NCBI GenBank assembly: GCA_037367405.1
Contig: JAZKJV010004148.1
Location: 1,798,501 to 1,862,500 of the forward strand
Origin: Ottelia alismoides
Taxonomy: Eukaryota > Streptophyta > Magnoliopsida > Alismatales > Hydrocharitaceae
Reading direction: 5' to 3'
DNA: 64,000 bases
The notes beneath the pieces were generated by a model. That model worked only from the letters and a program-made list of their open reading frames with translations, made no database searches and was not told where the DNA came from. Both the position numbers and the translations under genes were made by a program. Shown here piece after piece: positions 1 through 12,531 of the stretch (within the stretch, counting starts at the first letter, position 1; each line of letters starts with the position of its first letter).

Positions 1-426
1 TATTTTGATACCCACGATATCCTACATGAGGATAGGGTAGATCACATGGTACCTAGTTCTTCAGATGATTGTTCACATGTAGACACATAGATCATATCTG
101 AATTAGATGAGCATTCAGTTGCAGTAGACATTTCAGTGCCGCACAATTAGAGTACATATATTCAAGCACGAGAGTCAACTGATTATATTTCAAAGATCAT
201 ACAGTCTATTTAGTATAGAGAGTTGGTTGGTGTGAAGGATACACTTATAGACACCTTTGTAGTCTGACTCTAGAGACACAGATTTCATTAGAGAGACCTA
301 TGACACACACAACCTTCATTTATAGAGGCATCTCTACTTGTTCAGTCAAGGATTACTATACACGAGTATAACAGATGATTCAATATGACCCAGGTTGAGG
401 TGATTTACTTTGTACAGGATGCATGA
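1..426 (+). pseudogene. PR/linker remnant fused to integrase C-terminus (element A)
   Basis: No ORF is intact here. The region aligns by eye with the acidic linker that follows protease in element B (31740-32163). Its last codons read VIYFVQDA followed by TGA, almost the same as the end of integrase in element D (VIYFVQES). Reverse transcriptase, RNase H and the integrase core, which should lie between linker and IN tail, are absent. Several in-frame stops show it is not translated now. It is the visible edge of a gag-pol polyprotein from a deletion derivative. Confidence 0.7.
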
Positions 427-2519
427 CTAATATTACACTTCATTTCATCATGTACAGAGACCTGTGCCTCTCGATTTGCTGGAGTACACAACCACCTGTA
501 TATTCTTCGTAGTCCACAATCGTACCCTTTTTGCTCATCTTATATGCTTAGGATTCCAAATCCTATGTATAGGGGGGGACCTATTGCCTGTTGATTCTTA
601 TTTTCAATTTTGTTCTTTTTAGTTTTTCTCTTATTTTCTTGTCTTTTACACCGATCACTGGTCTCTAATTTTTTGCCACATTCTTTTCTAAACTTAGGAT
701 GTCTTAACCTAAGGATAGGGGGATCAAGTGATTTCATTTTTCTTTTGTTCATTTGTTTGTATATTCCTTTTCCTCGGTCACCTTATTTTGTCTTCTACTA
801 TACTTACGATGACCTGACCGTAAGTATAGGGGGGTCAACTGACTTCTATTCTTTTTAACCCACATTTACATAGCACGAGTTATGTCCTCCTTTTCTCTTT
901 TGACGTTATTAGGACATAACACAAGCTAAGTATGGGGTGTGTGTATATATTGTATATACACTTTTGTCCATAACTCGTACTTTTATGCATTTTACATATC
1001 TATAAAATCCATAAAAGTGGGTAAAGGTTAATTTAAAATCTTTTTATTTAATATTTACAAAATCCTTGTAAAATGGTAAAATATTGTGTAAAATTCTTAT
1101 TGAAAATTCTTAGCTTAAAATATTATATTTAAAATATTTATTTATATATATAATACTTATTTAAAATTCTATTTATTAAAATATGTGTAAAAATTATTTA
1201 ATGCTTGTAAAGTTCTTTGTATATAAAATTTGCAAAATACATTAGTTAATCAATTTAAATAAAATATTGGTAACTTATCTTGTAAAATTCTTATACAAAT
1301 ACTTTTTTATAAAAAATTGAAAAAGCCACAAAATATGAAAAGTCCTAAAATTCATAAAAATTACAAAATCTTTAAAATCCATAAAAATGAGTAAAATTCA
1401 GAAAATATACTTCACAAAAATATGGTTGCATTTATATTAGCATTTTTCAGAATAAGTTTGATTTCTAGAACTAAAGATTGGGAATAGTCTAAAGGATGGA
1501 GCTTGATTATGGCCTTCAGCTTTCATTGTAAGGAGCCTAATTAGGAAGTGGAATTTAGACTCTTCAGGCCTTTGATTTAAATCTCTAGTTTCCATGAGAC
1601 CATGTTTGGAAAGTCCACTTAAACTTGCCTGAGTATAACACTTGGTGTCATTGATTTAACTCTTCATTAGTGAACCAATTTTAGACACATGCACTTTGCA
1701 CTTAGCTTGACTTGAATGGGGTTGCAAAGGGTAGTTCATTTTAATTGTGCGTTTTCATCCTTATCAAGTGGCACAAATATCTAAAGACATGAGTTGTGGA
1801 GTTGAAATAATGCGTAGGATGAGGGAAGGATCTGCTGGCACATTTTTTTCCAAGAGATCAAAATATGGATGGAAATAAAAGATTCTATAATCATCAAAGC
1901 ACAAAGGATTGATGTAGTGCAAGCAACATTACAAATCCAATCCAAAGAAGCCACCAAATACCAAATATGACCACAATGGTCCAAGCATCCAAAAAGCCTG
2001 CACATCTTAGTGGAGACTTAGCTACACTGGTTGGGCTTCACAAGGGGATGTGACTACACTGTTCACACTCCAGTTCTCTTCTCATTCTTCTACATTCTCT
2101 CTCTACTCGATTGTGGACACAACACGACCTGACCTTAGAAGGGAATACCCCCCTCCTTGAGGAAAGAATAGCTGGATGCGGAACTAATGGGTGTATATTA
2201 TTGGGATGGGATGTTTCTTCGCATCTTTAAGTAGGAAGAGCTAACACAATTCACACAATGTACAAAATTGAATTCAAGGATTGATAGAGTTAGCAATATG
2301 GGTACGTGGATCTGAGTTGCTTGTTGAGGTGAACCTAAATAAGGATTTGTGGAACTTGTGGACTATTGAGATTAAAATACTAATCCTTGTTAAGGCTTCG
2401 ACAAAATGCTTGTTTAAGCTCGACCAAGCTCTGTCCTTTGTTTATTCTAATAAATTTGTTTTAGGAAAACAAATTCATTCTAACTTTATTTTTTTCTCTT
2501 ATTTTTTTAATAAGTGTTT
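427..2519 (+). other. 3' UTR of element A
   Basis: This long non-coding segment between the pol end and the PPT is alignable with elements B (32164-34233), D (15503-17377, reversed) and C (36726-38569, reversed). The first 500 bases hold four hairpin modules ending in PPT-like G runs. The stretch 1040-1440 is AT-rich. The stretch 1750-2310 is the best conserved, and includes a short segment that reads as similar peptide in other copies. In other Athila elements an env-like gene may occupy this position, but no such ORF remains here. Confidence 0.7.
543..938 (+). repeat. Four hairpin plus PPT-like modules (element A)
   Basis: There are four successive inverted repeats: about 543-578, 687-722, 797-834 and 867-938. 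Each of the first three has arms like ATACTTACGAT/CGTAAGTAT with a loop of a few bases, and the 3' arm runs straight into TATAGGGGG. The fourth has longer arms (AGCACGAGTTATGTCCT and AGGACATAACACAAGCT) followed by AAGTATGGGG. The 3' ends resemble the element's own polypurine tract next to the LTR. Confidence 0.8.
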
Positions 2520-2553
2520 GCTAAGGGACTAGCAAAGTTTAAGTATTGGAGGT
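2520..2553 (+). promoter_or_regulatory. Polypurine tract and preceding hairpin (element A)
   Basis: The sequence TTTGCT...AGCAAA forms a short stem-loop followed by TTAAGTATTGGAGG directly before the LTR start. It is the position where plus-strand DNA synthesis primes. The same hairpin plus AAGTATAGGGG is found in B (34234-34267) and in E (53730-53766, minus strand). Here the tract carries a T inside the purine run, a sign of decay. Confidence 0.75.
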
Positions 2554-5547
2554 TCGTGAATCCATCATTCATTAATACTCTTTCTGTATTTTGTCTTAAT
2601 GCCCTTAACAAATACAGGTAAATATCCATTACTTTCCTGTTATTAACAAAACTTCATTCATGAATAAAAGTGCACTTTTATTCATCAAAAACATGTAAAT
2701 AAATTAAAGAATAAAAATAAAGAAAATAAAAATAAGACAGATTTGTAAATATGTGTATATGTACAATATGACTTATAAAATATAAATATAGCTGAAAGAT
2801 ATATTTATATAACCTAACCTCCTCGTCCAAGTCAGCATGGATTGGTCAACAAACAAATAAGTAGGGGGATATAAGGAAGAAAATCGCAAAAAGAATCATT
2901 TATACACTATGCACAGTCTTCATTAATCATCAGATAAATATCAAAACTTAAAAGATTTTAATTAATTATATTGTATATATCTTTTACCAACCTCTTTTTC
3001 TATATATTTGTAAAAATGTATAGCAAAATATAAAAATAATTTAAAAATATTATCTTATATATATGCCAAGGAATCCAACTTTAAAATTATCAATTTCTAA
3101 ACTTACGAACATCATAACTTTCTTATAGAAATTCTAATTTCACTCTAGTCGCTTTAAAATTCATAAAATAATATTCTCTAATTAGTGAGGTGATTTCACT
3201 AAAATCAAAGCTTGTTTACAAAAAGTCGGTTTTGGTTGTTTATTTCCTTCAGAACATACTATTTATAGTTTCAATAGTTATATAATTTTTAATTTTTTTC
3301 TTTATCTTGTACTTTAATAATGAATTATTTAAAATCTTTTAGACACTATTTAATATTTTAAATAAATAAAATACCATTATTTATATATGAAATAAAACTA
3401 TGCAATATATACTTGTATTTATTGATATATTTAAATTAATTTATTAAATTCTGTAAAAAGTCACATACACCTTATTTATTATTCAAATAATTATTAAAAT
3501 ATAAAAATAGCATGTTCTTCACTAATTTATTAAATTAAAAATAAAAAAGTCTATTCATTAAGTATTCTATATACTTATTTATTAATATAATATTTATATT
3601 TCATTAAATATATATTATTTATCAAGATAAATTCTTCTATAATTTAGGTAATTAAATTATTTACATTTTTCCTTTTTATACCTATTTAAAATAGAGCCAC
3701 CTATTATTTATTACATAATTATTAACTCATTTCAATTCCTAAACTACCAGGTGCTCACACGTGTCAGCACCTGGATCCTTCTTCCCCATCAAGAACTCGT
3801 TGCTTTATGTTCCAACGCCTCAACTTCATACATTTACTCCCATGTCTCTAAACACTCTAAACCTAATCTAACCTGTCCAAATCCTACATCTAACCACCCT
3901 AATACACGCCTACCCTTAGATCCCTACCTAACTTCCACCGATCATTCTATTTAATGACCTAAATATTGACCAGTACAACCAACACTCCTAGAGTCTAATC
4001 TAACTAACCTATCCTCAAATTTTGAAGCTTCACCACTTCTGCCTCACGATGGAGGAGAAGACACCACTTAGACGAGGATCCGTCAGAGAGTAGCTCTAGG
4101 GATAGATCTGCTTTAGTCGTGACATCACCGTCACGTCGAGCAAAGACCTGAGGTAATACACCACAACCCCAAGATGCATCCTTCACCATTTTGATTTTAA
4201 TTTCTTGATCCTTACACCACAATTACTATCCTTAATCACCTCATTGCATTTCGTAATCACCATCTTCAAATTACGCTTTATTGTTCATTCCAATTTATCT
4301 CAAATCCATGTAAATTCCTCTGAATAAACAACCCATGGATTTGAATTGCATTTCCTTTAACACTTTGGCCAATTCTTGCGAAATTGAGCAACATAAATCT
4401 CTTTGCATGTCGTTCTAAAACTTCTAGAGCATCCTATTAGCTATATGGAGTTGATTCGCCTTATTCATAAAGAGTTGCAACCCTTCCAAGACTAGGGTTT
4501 GAAACCCTAGTTGATTTCCATGCTTGTGTTAAGGAGCATCGTCGACGCCTCCCTCGACTCCACTTAACTGCAGGTGAGCTCAGAGGGGATAGGAGATCCC
4601 CTCCTGGCCCTGCTGTAGCCTTGCCATCACCGGAGCTCTCGGAGAAAGTCAAAGAACGTCGCCACACGTGCCTAATTTAGGGAAGAACATCCTCATGAAC
4701 TCGAGTAGCAGGTGGCTGACATGTGTCTACATCCTACAGCCCAGATCACACGACCGACTTATAATCTCAGCCGCCAACTAATGAATCGGTGGAGAAATTA
4801 CTAAGAAGCCCTCGCTAAAGTCCAAAATTTGAATCCACCTCCAAGGTTTTTATTATTTGCAATTAAGTCCTAGTGTGGGGACCTAATTGTAAAGTTCACA
4901 AACTTTTCTTTCAAATAGGTCCCTGAGTAGGGTCATATTTGAAAGAAGCTTTATATTTTTTGTTTTGTATTTTTATGCATTGTTACATTAGTCCTTAGAC
5001 ACGTGTGGACATGCTCTGAACATTATTCTTTCATCATATTTTTTATATTTTATTTTTGCTCTATTTTCTGATGATTTTTTTCGCGAGTTTTATTTCTCGA
5101 TTCTTAATCCCTTTTGTTTTGTTTTCTTCTCTTTTTTGAGCCCGTTGCTAATTATTTTCATCTATTATAGAGTATCAACTATATACTCTACTTTTCACCT
5201 ACTATGTAGTAGATAAATTTTGTTTGAAAAAGTTTCCTTTGAAAATCAAATAAAAATTGGAAAATAAAAATCAAATAAAAAATCAAAATTCAAATTAAAA
5301 AAGAGTTTTCTTGATTTAAAGAAGAAAATAAAAAGATAGAAAAATATCACAAAATATTTCTTCACTCGAATTTTCATGGGCATAATTTTCTGCCTCCTTG
5401 TGTTCAACCCAAGAACACTTGCCTAAATAAATAAATAGTGGAACAAACTTCCATTTAGTGATTGATAATTTTTTGATTAATTGCCTCTATCCTTACTAGT
5501 TTGTACTTCAACATCTTAATATACCGCTTGGTCGGAGATGGTTATCA
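2554..5547 (+). repeat. 3' LTR of element A (LTR-1)
   Basis: This LTR is about 2994 bp in plus orientation. The start TCGTGAATCC corresponds to TGATGAATCC in the sister copies, and the end GGTTATCA matches the TTTATCA end of LTR-2. Landmarks in order are the block with TGGATTGGTC near 2840, the GTGTCAGCACCTGG box near 3762, two AGGTCC hairpins (4857-4892 and 4908-4945), and the U5 motif CTCCTTGTGTTCAACCC near 5394. The interior is alternately very AT-rich and moderately GC-rich. ORFs inside it are chance. Confidence 0.85.
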
Positions 5548-6347
5548 CTCGTTCAAGGATTTATCATTAAGTTTATCATTTTATCATTGGGAATAGGTAT
5601 CAATCATATGCTTTCCAAAAGCATATATCATACCTACAAAATCAGCCAAGCTTCCAATGCGAGACAATCATACATTGAATTTGATACCAATATCTCATGA
5701 GTAAACTTATGCCTTCTGGTTCCGCAATGAACTTCCTTCTTGTTCCATAATGAACTTATATGATCCCTTTGAAAGAGTGTATTACTCGTATGCCCTCGTA
5801 TGCACACCAACTCATCGTTGTATAGACCTTGATTAGATTATCAATCTATCGGTCTCCCTAATGTACATACTCATACATATAGTAACACATCAATCTCCAG
5901 AGAGAGGATATGTGCATATATCGTGACACTATACAACATAGGTTTTAGTTATCTTGATCTCGTTAAGTCAACTCTTTGACCTAACTAATCTAATACATTT
6001 GATTCTCTATTCCTTTGAAGAGGACATACATCAAGAGGTCAATCAGATATCAGCCTTTAGAGAATGATTGGAATCTCCTTCTTAGGTTGCAGATCCTTTC
6101 GTAACAACCTTTTTGCCGGTGCTTGATGGGTCCTCAATCTAACTCCTTAGATATTAACCCACTACAAGCCTCTATGATTCAACATTTGAATTAACAATTG
6201 TATGGTTATTAAGATAGCCATGGTACATAACCGTAATTGTACTAACTGACCTATTATGCAAATTAGTTTATCTTTATTTTAGCTCAGGGAATGATTTACA
6301 ATAACATTTAATGCATAATTGCTCATCGTGGGCTCGCATGTCCAACA
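5548..6347 (-). repeat. Copia-1 LTR, partial
   Basis: This minus-strand copia LTR piece aligns with the copia-2 LTR from about 49175 to 50082, sharing TTATCATTAAGTTT, CTATCGGTC and the GGGCTC end. The right boundary is TGTTGG on the minus strand at 6347 (TGTTAACAACATG in copia-2). The left part is missing because LTR-1 of element A abuts it. The usual PPT and 3' end of pol are also missing on its right. Confidence 0.75.
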
Positions 6348-7055
6348 GTCCATCTGATAGATGTCATAATCTAGATGTGTAGCTATAACAAGCAATGACC
6401 TCATGGATTTAGGTATGGACACAAGAGAGAATGTCTTATCGTAATCGATGCCTTCTCTTTGTTTGTAACCCTTGGCTAAAAGTTGTGCCTTGAAGGTCTC
6501 TACCTTCCCATCAGGTTCGTCATTCTCTTGACGATCCATTTGCATCCAATAGATTTGACCCCTTTATCTGGATCTTCGAGAGTCCATACACCATTCTTGT
6601 GGTTGGAGTCTATCTCATTGTTGATTACTAGCATCCAGCTATCACTATCACGATCACCCAAAGATTCATCGAATGAAGTTGGATCATCATCAGGCTCTTA
6701 TGATACATGGAATCTAGACCCTTAAGGTTTTCTTACAACCATAGAAATCTCTCTAAGAGGTATGATCATGTCATTTTCGATTGTCTCTTATGTTTCTCGA
6801 TTATGAACTATATCAGTCTCACTAGATTTGGTTAGTTCCTTAACTTCGTTATATTACTGACTTCTAAGAAATTCATCTTTCAGAAATTTGATGCCTCTAG
6901 AAACAAATACATTGTGAGTCTCAGTATAATAAAGTGTATATCCAACATTATTCTTTATGTATCCCATGAAGTAGCACTCATTAGTGTGAGATTTCATCTT
7001 GCTTGCATCCTTGTTTTTAAGATGGACCGAACAACCTCAAATCCACAAGTGTCGT
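6348..7055 (-). pseudogene. Ty1/copia pol fragment: IN C-terminus to RT N-terminus
   Basis: Reading leftward on the minus strand, about 7050-6870 gives the integrase C-terminal region (KMKSHTNECYFMGY, with the FxGY pattern of copia integrases). About 6620-6348 gives the RT N-terminal region (LLAKGYKQREGIDYDKTFS and HLDYDIYQMD). At QMD the frame passes directly into the LTR, so the palm with the catalytic YVDD box, the RNase H domain and the PPT have been deleted. Stops and frameshifts are present throughout. The matching copia-2 region is about 62750-63358. It cannot produce a working polyprotein. Confidence 0.8.
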
Positions 7056-8783
7056 TGTTGAACGCTATGTTTCGGGTTTTTATTTAATGAATTATTCACA
7101 ATGGAATTTTGGTCGTCAAAACCCAAAGACGCGTTAAATTTATTCTATCTCAAGCCAAAATAAATAGAGAAAATATCACAAGAGATATTTGTTATTTAAT
7201 TTCCCAATATAGCGTACAAGGACAAACTCTGTGAGGCTACAAAAATCCCAAGGGTTATTAAATAAATGAATTAATCAATGAAATAATGAAGGAGATTCTC
7301 CGAATGCTATACTTGGTTTATTGTATTTTTTATTTTTTTATTATTTTTTTGAGATTTAATTTTTACATTTCTATATTTTTAATTTTGAAAAAAAAATAAA
7401 ATAATTAAAATATCAATGAATAAAAGAAATTAATAAAGAGAATAAAAAGAGAACTTTTTAGATTTTTACAAAGTAATAGTTTGCACAGAAAATTCAAACA
7501 AAGATATTTAGTTTTTTTTATAATTATTAGTGTTTTATGATTTTTCCAGAATTTTCCAAATTATTTAAAGCTTTTAAATAAATGAAAAACAAAAAATAAA
7601 ATAGAACGTGAAATAAATGTTTTTGGATTTGTAAATATAAAATAAAGTCAAAAATAAATGGAATATTCACAAGATGAAAGAGAATTTTTTGTATTTTCCA
7701 TAAAGGTATTTTATAATTTTTGGAATTTTCTCTGAATTTCTATGATTTTTTTTGTTTTTGAGTATTTTATGAATTTTTTTGCTTTTAAGAGGAATAAAAA
7801 TGTGAAAATTGTACAAAAATGAAAGTAAATCAAAAGAAGCAAACACGATTTTTTTAAGAATTTTAGCAAATATTTTATATTTTTTTATTTATTTTCAAAT
7901 GTAAACAGTGATTTTTATACTACTTTTGTATTTTTCTGAATAATAAAAAATGTACATGCAAAATAAAAATTATGGATGTAAGGTATGCTTAACAAAAACC
8001 TAGCAGAATTTTTTGTGGAATTTTTAAAGGGGTTTTGCTAATTTTTAATTTATTTTTAACATGAAAAATAAATGTAGACCTGCAGGTGCATATATGCAAA
8101 TATGTATTGTTTTTAGACTAAATAATAATACATTTAAAAAGTTCAGATGAATATTGCAAATTTTCCGAAAAGGAGCATGCACAAGCATGTGATGTGCGTT
8201 GGATTGGATCTATTTGTAAATAAATTAATTCCAAGGTTCAAATAATAACATAAACATGCAACCTTTATATTGCAAATAACCAGATAATCATGTTTTAGGA
8301 ACACATGTAGTTCAAATAGTTCAAAAGAGTAATTAAAATGAAAGCAAAGGGGAAAATGCAAATGTTCAAGACATGAAGACATGTGTTATTACAAGACTTT
8401 ATTGAAAATTAAATAAACACAGGGGACCAGGTGCAAATTTACCCTTACTACACATGGGAGATCTACGGTCACGATTCGTCATGAGTCTGATCCAATGGTT
8501 GGAAGTGAATGGTGTTTGAATGGCTCTGATTTGATCTAGAAGTAAAGATCCATGGCGACCTTTTGGGGCAAAAGGGACGGACAAGATTGAAACTAGGGTG
8601 GCATTCTCGATACTGCGGTGTTGGAGCTATCTGAAAGGAAGCTAAAGAAAGTTGACTCCGACGAACTTAAAGCAAGGAAATCTCACTCATTGTTAACCCA
8701 AATCATCTACTAGATGGTGCTCCAACTTCCTGCAGTGACGATCTACTGATATGATGCCTTCACAGTGATTGAGCACAATATAG
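7056..8783. other. Unassigned AT-rich LTR-like sequence
   Basis: This lies between copia-1 integrase and truncated LTR-2. A TGTTGAACGC start at 7056 could be an LTR terminus reading on the minus strand. The first 1.2 kb is AT-rich with A and T runs. From about 8400 it becomes less AT-rich, like the promoter-side part of a plant LTR. I find no convincing ORF and no second copy in the window, so class and orientation are uncertain. It may be a truncated LTR of another gypsy family that also removed the start of LTR-2. Confidence 0.35.
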
Positions 8784-10878
8784 CTAAAAGATGTATTTAT
8801 ATAACCTACCCCCCGAGACCAAGTCAACATGGATTGGTCGACAAATAAACAAGTAGGGTTAGACAAGGAAAGAAAACCATAAAAACAATTAATTATTCCC
8901 TCCACACATTATTTATTATTCATCCAATATTTATCAAAACTTTATATTAATTTTAATTAATTCATTTGTACATTTTTTTCACCAAACTCTTTTCATCTTT
9001 ATTTCTAAAAATGTATAGAAAAATATAAAAATAATTAAAAATATTATCTTGTATATATGCAAAGAAATCTAACTTTCAATTTATCAATTTATCAACTTCC
9101 AAACATCATAACTTTATCATACAAACTCCAATTTTCATTCTACTCATATTTAAAGTTCATAACATAATATTCTCCAATTAATAAAGGTGATTTCACTAAA
9201 ATCGGAGTCCATTTGCAAAAAGTTGGTTTTGGGACATAATAACAACTGGGTTTCTGGGGTTTTTATTTTCGTTAGAATACATTATTTATAGTTTTATTAA
9301 TTTCATACTTTTTAATTATTTACTTGATTTTTTATTTTAACCATGATTTATTTCAGAGTTTTTTGACACTATCTAATATTTTAAATAAATCAAATACCGT
9401 AATTTATAGATGAATTTGAATTGTATAGTATATAATTGTATATATTAATACATTTAAAGTAATTTATTAAATCTAGAAAAATTCACATATACTCTATTTA
9501 TTATCATAGTAATCAATAAAATATAAAATTATTATGTTATTTATTAAATTATTAAATTGAAAATAAAAATCCTATTTATGAGTATACTATGTACATATAT
9601 AATAATATTATATTTTTATATCATTAAATATACATTATTTATCAAAATAAATTATTATATAATTATCTATATTTTTCCTTTACATACCTATTTAAAATAA
9701 TGTTATTTATTAATTATTATATAATTTATCAATGAATTCCATTTTCTGACCATTGTGGTGCTGACACATGTCAACACTGCAGTCATCGTACTCAAGAACT
9801 AATATGTTTGCTTGTATTGCAATCGGTCTTTCTTCACCTAATTTTCCCACGACCATTTTAACACCTTCACCCAATCTAATCCGTCAATTGTACAGACCTA
9901 ACTACCTATCTTTTCGACCACCATTAGATTGATTCCAAACTTCCATCGTTTCTTCTATACAATCCATCCAAACTAACTTCTCCAGTTACAGAATAGCCTG
10001 ACTGACTCTTCATTCTTCCCACCTTGTCCTGATCACCTTCGATGGTGACAGTACCTAGTAGCCACTACGTGTGGAAGGAGTAGCATCAGAGGAGAATTCC
10101 AAGGCCTAAGCTTATCCTTGCATTACTGCATCGCGTGGGTATAACTCCGAGAAGGCGCCCAGTTGATCTACAACGAGAGATTTTGACATCTATTTTCTAG
10201 GCATCCTCATTCATCTTATTTTCTTTCTCAAATTTACCACTAGATTAGTCAACTTAATCAAATTCTTAGATTCTTCAATCATCACTTTGATTTCAACCAA
10301 CATCTATTTCTAATTCCATTTAATTAATCTCCAATTGTAATTTAAAATCCAAGTGTTCAACTATCCACTACATGTAAGAACTCCCAGTCCTTTAGACTAA
10401 TTCCAACCGAATTAAGAAAATTTTTTTATAGGTTGTTCCCAAATCTCGAGCCTGATCTTCCCGAGCATTTTCCTTGCATCGATTGAAGAGGAGCTTCTAC
10501 GTAAAGCTCAATGAATCTGTACGAGGCTTGGAACCCAAGTTTCTGACTTGGAAACCCCAGAAGAGACTTGATCTCCATGAACTTCAACCTTCACGTAACA
10601 TGGGAGCTCGAAAGGGGAGGACCCCCCTTCTGGCCTTGCCTCCGACAACGCCAACCGTCGTGGATAGCTGCTAGCCACCTGAGATCTAGAAGGAAGAGAA
10701 TTCGCCGCTGTCGCCTGTGGAAAAGGGGAAGAACACACGACGCATAGCCTTGTGCCACATGTCTACGGTCCAGATCAACGCTCACCATCTGGACTGTTCA
10801 TTTTGAAACGGTGGAAAAATTTCATAGTACGCCCTGCTATTTCCTGCATTTCACGTGCGTTGCCAAAGTTTCTAGAAT

Positions 10879-10963
10879 TTACATTTTGGTCCCCGTACGA
10901 GGACCTAAATGTAAGAAAGCTTATTTTATTTACATTTTAGTCCCTAACCAGGGACCAAACTGC
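10879..10963 (+). repeat. Twin AGGTCC hairpins in LTR-2
   Basis: The first hairpin has arms TTACATTTTGGTCC and GGACCTAAATGTAA. The second has TTTTAGTCCCT and AGGGACCAAA with loop AACC. They are the plus-strand equivalents of the hairpins in the D, solo and A LTRs. Confidence 0.7.
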
Positions 10964-11052
10964 AGAGATTTTACTTCTTTTCTTTGCAATTATACCCTTA
11001 AATAGTGAATCTCATTTGTACACTTTATTGACATTATTTTTCATTGATTTTT

Positions 11053-11078
11053 CTAGGGTAGTTACACAACTACCCTAG
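11053..11078 (+). repeat. Perfect 11 bp hairpin in LTR-2
   Basis: CTAGGGTAGTT, loop ACAC, AACTACCCTAG. The element D LTR has a related GGGTAGTT/AACTACCC hairpin at about 25576-25595, so the structure is shared between copies although flanks and loop differ. Confidence 0.8.
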
Positions 11079-11623
11079 CAAGGTTTTGTTACATTTTCGT
11101 GGTTTTCCATCATGTATTTGATTTGATTTTTCAAGCTTCGCATTCGTTTTGAGTTTTGTTTTAGTTTCTCTTCGAGCTCATTGCTCGTACTCTTCGTGGA
11201 TCTACTATCTAGTATCACTCTACATATTTTTACCATCTATTACTATATTGTAGATCACATTTGTTTTGAAAACTATCACTTTGAAAATTAAATAGAAAAA
11301 TAGAAAATAAAAATCATAAAAGTTAAAATTGATAAAAAGACTTTCTCTCTTTCTTCGAGAAGAAATTAAAAATCACAAAAATACCCTTCTTTTCAAAAAT
11401 CTAAGTATTGTTATTTTGCTTCCCCAAATTCGACCCAGGGATACAATACCTAGATAAATAAAATAGTGTAGATAAACTAGGAGAGATATTCACTCTTTTT
11501 CTTCACTTTTCTCTCTCTCTCTCTCCAATTTTATTGAGTTTTCATTCAATTAACCGAGTTCACGGTTTACTATAGCTGACATTCCTCATTTCATAACCAC
11601 AAGTCAGGCTCGGTTTATCACAT

Positions 11624-11642
11624 TGGCACTGTTGCCTGGGAA
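11624..11642 (+). promoter_or_regulatory. Primer binding site (tRNA-Asp type), element B
   Basis: TGGCACTGTTGCCTGGGAA begins three bases after the LTR end. It resembles TGGCGCCGTTGCCGGGGA, the complement of the plant tRNA-Asp 3' end, the primer site usual for Athila elements. A few mismatches reflect decay or family variation. Confidence 0.75.
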
Positions 11643-12526
11643 GCGTTAGCCATACTTCGATTTTTTATCATATTTTTGTGATTTTTCTTTCTTTTCATTT
11701 TTCTCATTTTTCTCAAGTCTTCTTTATTTTTCATGTTTTCCTTTTGATTTTTTATGGCTTTTTTGAATTTTGGTAGAAGGGGTGCACTAAGAACATCCCG
11801 AATTGTAGACTAGACTTCTGACTTTTTCGGGGTCTATTTCGCCATGTGCCGGTGCACTTGGGGGACCTCACCGCGGGTTTTGGTTTTTTTACCGATTTTT
11901 CTTTGTTTCACGCATTTTCGTGGAGCCTAGGGGTGTATGCAAGATGGATTAGACGAGTAAAGTAAATCCCAATGTCCTAATCCACACCTAGGCATAAATA
12001 ATTTATTTTGAAAATTAATATATTATTAAACTAGAGTTATTGATTTAGGGTTTGGTTTTTACGACTTTTTTCATACATTAGTTTATTACAATTTCTACAC
12101 GAATCACACTACATGTAAAATGCTAGCGTCATGTATGATTTCTATCTCTGCATGCATCCTCGTTTTTCGTTGCATTCCATGATTCACCCTCTATGAGACA
12201 CTTTTTTGAAGACTAAAAAAGGGTCAACGTTCCATTAGATATTTTTAAAAATAATTAAAAAATGAAAACCCTTAAAAATTAAAAAAAAACTCTTTTAAAA
12301 AATTTGACAAAAATAAAAAAATACTTGGACTAAATTTCTATTGGGAGAGCAACCCCCTCATTGTACTCAAGTACAACTCCATACAAAGTGGGTGAGGACA
12401 CAACCTTAAGGATTAGAGCCAAAAATCCTTGAGCTTGTGCCTTAAGTACTTGCCTATCACTTTTCAATGCAAGTTTGCAATTGTAAGCACTTGCCTCCGA
12501 TAATAGAGTGACATTTTGGTGTACAC
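11643..12526 (+). other. Leader of element B, part 1
   Basis: This untranslated leader between the PBS and gag is interrupted at 12526 by element D. It aligns with the leader of D (reversed, about 24300-25050): the GGGGTCTATTTCGCC and ACCTCACCGCGGG blocks near 11830-11880 match GGGTCTGATTCGCC and ACCCACCACGG in D, and TTGGGAGAGCAACCCCC near 12341 matches GGGAGAGTAACCCCC. No ORF is supported. Confidence 0.75.
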
Positions 12527-12531
12527 ATACC
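12527..12531. repeat. Target site duplication ATACC, left of element D
   Basis: ATACC precedes the LTR start TGATAAAGC and recurs at 28156-28160 directly after the far LTR end. A 5 bp duplication is normal for LTR retrotransposons. Confidence 0.9.

Larger units (their letters stand above)
1..5547 (+). mobile_element. Athila-like LTR retrotransposon A, 3' part, non-autonomous type
   Basis: This is the right-hand part of a plus-strand Ty3/gypsy element; its 5' half lies before the window. From left to right it has a decayed protease/linker remnant, the last codons of integrase, a 2.1 kb 3' UTR with hairpin modules, a PPT and a 3 kb LTR. The order and sequence match element B from about 31740 to 36725 base for base over long stretches, including the same missing RT-RNase H-IN block. 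The right flank, from 5548, is the interior of a copia LTR, so A probably inserted into copia-1. The target duplication cannot be checked because the left end is outside the window. Confidence 0.85.
8784..11620 (+). repeat. 5' LTR of element B (LTR-2), 5'-truncated
   Basis: The LTR runs from TATAGCTAAAAGATG, which matches LTR-3 at about 34500, to CGGTTTATCA at 11620. Roughly the first 227 bases (compare 34268-34494) are missing and replaced by the 7056-8783 sequence. It keeps the block TGGATTGGTCGAC near 8831, two AGGTCC-type hairpins (10879-10914 and 10930-10963), a perfect 11 bp hairpin at 11053-11078, and the U5 motif ATTCGACCCAGGG near 11428. A CT microsatellite lies at 11509-11526. Confidence 0.85.
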
